Below are positions 62,022-64,000 of a stretch of DNA of 64,000 bases, piece by piece. Both the position numbers and the translations under genes were made by a program. Numbering within the stretch: position 1 is the stretch's first letter; each line of letters begins with the position of its first letter. Under the pieces are notes generated by a model that saw nothing but the letters and a program-made list of their open reading frames with translations, made no database searches and was not told the DNA's origin. Source of the DNA: Oxalobacter vibrioformis (GTDB lineage: Bacteria > Pseudomonadota > Gammaproteobacteria > Burkholderiales > Burkholderiaceae_D); contig NZ_CP098242.1 in the NCBI RefSeq assembly GCF_027118995.1, forward strand, positions 2,457,001-2,521,000, read 5' to 3'.

Positions 62022-62981
62022 ATGAACGATACTGCCAGAAAACCGCTATCCGACCTCAGCCTTCACCTGCGCTCCTGGGGAGGCATTGCCATGCCCGCCG
62101 ACGAACTCCGCGAAAACATGAATTTCGGCGAAGCGATCAACCGGGTGCTGTCGATTGCCCATGTGATCCTTTTCTGCCGCCGTCCGCGCTTTGCCTTTGA
62201 TCCGGCACATTTCTCCGTCGAGGGCAGCCATATTGCCTGCCAGTTGCTCTGCCGTGTAGATGGCCAGACGCGCACCATCCCTTTTTCCTTCGACTATCCG
62301 TTAGAGGCCAATGAAACCGCCATCGTCCTTTCGCCTTTTCCCCACCGGGAAATCCACACCATCAACGGGCAGGGCGATCCGGTTCGCAGGCTTTATGCAC
62401 ATGGCCTTTCGCAGCATCCGGACATCGTGAAACAGGAACGCTGGGTCAATGAACTGGAAGTCCTGTACGCAGGCAATGTATATGAGGAGGGGACAGCGCT
62501 TTCCGCTTTCGAGCGTGTCCGCAGGGATGCCTCCCTGCAGGGATTGCTTGCCGCCATGCGTGAGGCGCTGCCTGACGACGATATCCTTGTTTATGCCTTT
62601 GAGTATCTTCCCTATGACCTGCTTCCCATGCCCGGCGCGTTAAAGCCAAAGAGCACAGACAGGCAGGAGGCGCGTTTCCTATCCACAAAAGACCATCCCT
62701 TGAGCGAATTCCAGAAAATCTGCATGGCACAGGCTTCACTGATTGCGTATTTTGGCCCGGCGTGGAATGTGGCAGAAAAACGGGTGAGTGATCCGGCGTC
62801 AGAAGGGGTTTTCCAAAGCTGTGAAGCGTTGGACTTTTCCGGGGTGGTGATTGAAGTCTCAACCGTGCGCAGCCATTTTCGCCTGTATTCCAGGGCTACG
62901 CGTGCCATGGAGCACCACATGCACATGATGGACCTGAGTGACCAGGAAAGGCGTGCCGCCTTTTTTGCTGCCGTATTGTAA
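62022..62981 (+). CDS. Hypothetical protein, 319 residues
   Basis: I chose ATG 62022 because the upstream 36 codons look non-coding. The protein has a folded appearance (LSLHLRSWGGIAMPADELREN, PFSFDYPLEANETAIVLSPFPHREI, DDILVYAFEYLPYDLLP, HFRLYSRATRAMEHHMHMMDL) with no signal peptide or known motif. I do not recognise the family. Confidence 0.7.
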   Translation: MNDTARKPLSDLSLHLRSWGGIAMPADELRENMNFGEAINRVLSIAHVILFCRRPRFAFDPAHFSVEGSHIACQLLCRVDGQTRTIPFSFDYPLEANETAIVLSPFPHREIHTINGQGDPVRRLYAHGLSQHPDIVKQERWVNELEVLYAGNVYEEGTALSAFERVRRDASLQGLLAAMREALPDDDILVYAFEYLPYDLLPMPGALKPKSTDRQEARFLSTKDHPLSEFQKICMAQASLIAYFGPAWNVAEKRVSDPASEGVFQSCEALDFSGVVIEVSTVRSHFRLYSRATRAMEHHMHMMDLSDQERRAAFFAAVL

Positions 62982-63036
62982 GGTGTTTCCCCGTCCATCC
63001 GGCTTTTTGCCCGGTATCCGGCACGGTGCTCCCGAA

Positions 63037-63291
63037 TCAGGTATACCGCTCGCGGAAATGCGCAATGAATTTATCGACAGCTTCCTCTGCTGTTGCCGCC
63101 GCAATCGGCCACAAGGCCAGGTAGCTTGCCCCCAGTGAGCTTGCCTTTTCCTGTGCCATCCCGATACAGAAAGATTCATTGGCAAAGGGCTCGCTGACAC
63201 CTATCCAGCCGCGTGAAACCACGCCCTGGTGGGCGATGAATTTGGTGTGGTGGCACCAGCAGAACCACCAGGATTGTTCTTCAGCAGTCAT
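63037..63291 (-). CDS. Hypothetical protein, 84 residues
   Basis: The minus-strand ATG at 63291-63289 lies 14 bases after AGGAT-like sequence. The product has a Trp/His/Cys-rich start (QSWWFCWCHHTKFIAHQGV) and an alanine-rich helical end (AATAEEAVDKFIAHFRER). It is convergent with the previous gene and divergent from selU. The function is unknown. Confidence 0.55.
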   Translation of the reverse strand: MTAEEQSWWFCWCHHTKFIAHQGVVSRGWIGVSEPFANESFCIGMAQEKASSLGASYLALWPIAAATAEEAVDKFIAHFRERYT

Positions 63292-63426
63292 GGTTCATCC
63301 TGAAAATGTGTTGCATGACATTTTATCTCATCAGGGCGGCCTGCTTTGACAGCCATGCCTTCCAGGGCTATATTGGTGCCTTGATCATTGCCAATAGCAG
63401 GCAGTCAGCCGCTGCTGAAATAACCC

Positions 63427-64000
63427 ATGCCATACCTCGCAGTAAATACCGTTACCGATTTCTTTGCCCGCATTGATCGGTACGATGCCATCATCGATGT
63501 GCGCAGCCCCGCCGAATATGCGGAAGACCACATTCCCGGCGCCATCAATTGCCCGGTGTTGAACGATGAAGAACGCGCACGGGTGGGTACGCTCTACAAG
63601 CAGACCAATCCCTTCGAGGCCAAAAAAGTCGGTGCGGCGCTTGTTGCCAAAAACATTGCCAGCCATATCGAACAGCGCTTTATCGACATGCCGCGCCAAT
63701 GGAAGCCGTTGATCTATTGCTGGCGCGGCGGCAACCGCAGCGGCGCCATGGCGCATATCCTGTCAAGGATCGGCTGGCATGCCGAACAGCTTGAGGGCGG
63801 TTACAAAAAGTACCGCCGCCAGGTCATCGATGCGCTGGATGAAACCCCTGCGCACTACACCTTCAATGTCATCTGCGGCACGACAGGCAGCGGCAAAAGC
63901 CGCCTCTTGCAGGTACTGGCCGGTGAGGGGGCGCAGGTACTCGATCTGGAGCAGCTCGCGGCCCACCGCGGATCAGTGCTTGGCAACATTCCCGCAGAGC
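63427..64000 (+). CDS. selU: tRNA 2-selenouridine synthase, C-terminus beyond window
   Basis: SelU (MnmH, YbbB) replaces sulfur by selenium in 2-thiouridine at tRNA position 34. The 191 visible residues hold the rhodanese domain (AIIDVRSPAEYAEDHIPGAIN, IYCWRGGNRSGAMAHIL with the catalytic Cys) and the P-loop of the second domain (VICGTTGSGKSRLL), as expected. ATG 63427 fits the family start. Confidence 0.94.
   Translation, partial: MPYLAVNTVTDFFARIDRYDAIIDVRSPAEYAEDHIPGAINCPVLNDEERARVGTLYKQTNPFEAKKVGAALVAKNIASHIEQRFIDMPRQWKPLIYCWRGGNRSGAMAHILSRIGWHAEQLEGGYKKYRRQVIDALDETPAHYTFNVICGTTGSGKSRLLQVLAGEGAQVLDLEQLAAHRGSVLGNIPAE

Overview
The window comes from a Gram-negative betaproteobacterium. The run comEC, pyrG, kdsA, eno, ftsB, together with lolC-lolD, recJ, nadB and selU, fits Burkholderiales, and an Oxalobacter-like member of the Oxalobacteraceae is my best guess; that is inference from gene order and protein character, not a database match. 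Host DNA fills 1-19191 and 60790-64000. Between them lies one complete-looking prophage of about 41.6 kb (19192-60789), bounded by a perfect 50-bp direct repeat that is the 3' part of a tRNA-Asn(GTT) gene.

Left host arm. nadB (partial), a recJ / secreted protein / DUF3861 gene string on the minus strand, lolC-lolD, a degraded gene, an unknown 503-aa protein followed by a secreted Sel1-repeat protein, an alpha/beta hydrolase, tatD-comEC, pyrG-kdsA, eno, ftsB and tRNA-Asn. The secreted-protein gene behind recJ is broken by a frameshift and by a 183-bp palindromic-ended element; removing the element with one target copy restores the downstream reading frame.

Prophage. All genes read rightwards. 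The content is that of a T7-like (autographivirus-type) podovirus: single-subunit RNA polymerase, SSB, endonuclease I, amidase lysozyme, primase-helicase, DNA polymerase, 5' exonuclease, then gp7.3-like protein, portal, scaffold, capsid, tail tube A and B, internal virion proteins, tail fibre, lysis genes and terminase. It differs from T7 in being temperate: a tyrosine recombinase lies next to attR, and the early block (55.7-60.6 kb) carries a small HTH gene followed at once by a sigma70-type promoter with palindromic operators. Because attP lies between the integrase and RNA polymerase genes, integration puts the early genes at the right end and the polymerase at the left end, downstream of the host tRNA-Asn promoter. 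A strong intrinsic terminator stands between that promoter and the polymerase gene.

Phage regulation and RNA. Four close copies of a 26-bp motif with a GACACTAAAGAGG-like core (resembling SP6/T3 promoters) are candidate promoters for the phage polymerase; two are followed by similar hairpin leaders. A 143-nt region at 24575-24717 folds on paper into a closed multi-hairpin RNA and ends near an intrinsic terminator. The phage also carries three tRNAs (Glu, Trp, Ile), an RNA ligase overlapping a polynucleotide kinase, and a Lar-like protein, which together look like a counter-defence and RNA-repair set.

Right host arm. The displaced tRNA-Asn terminator, an MDR-family oxidoreductase, two genes of unknown function and the start of selU.
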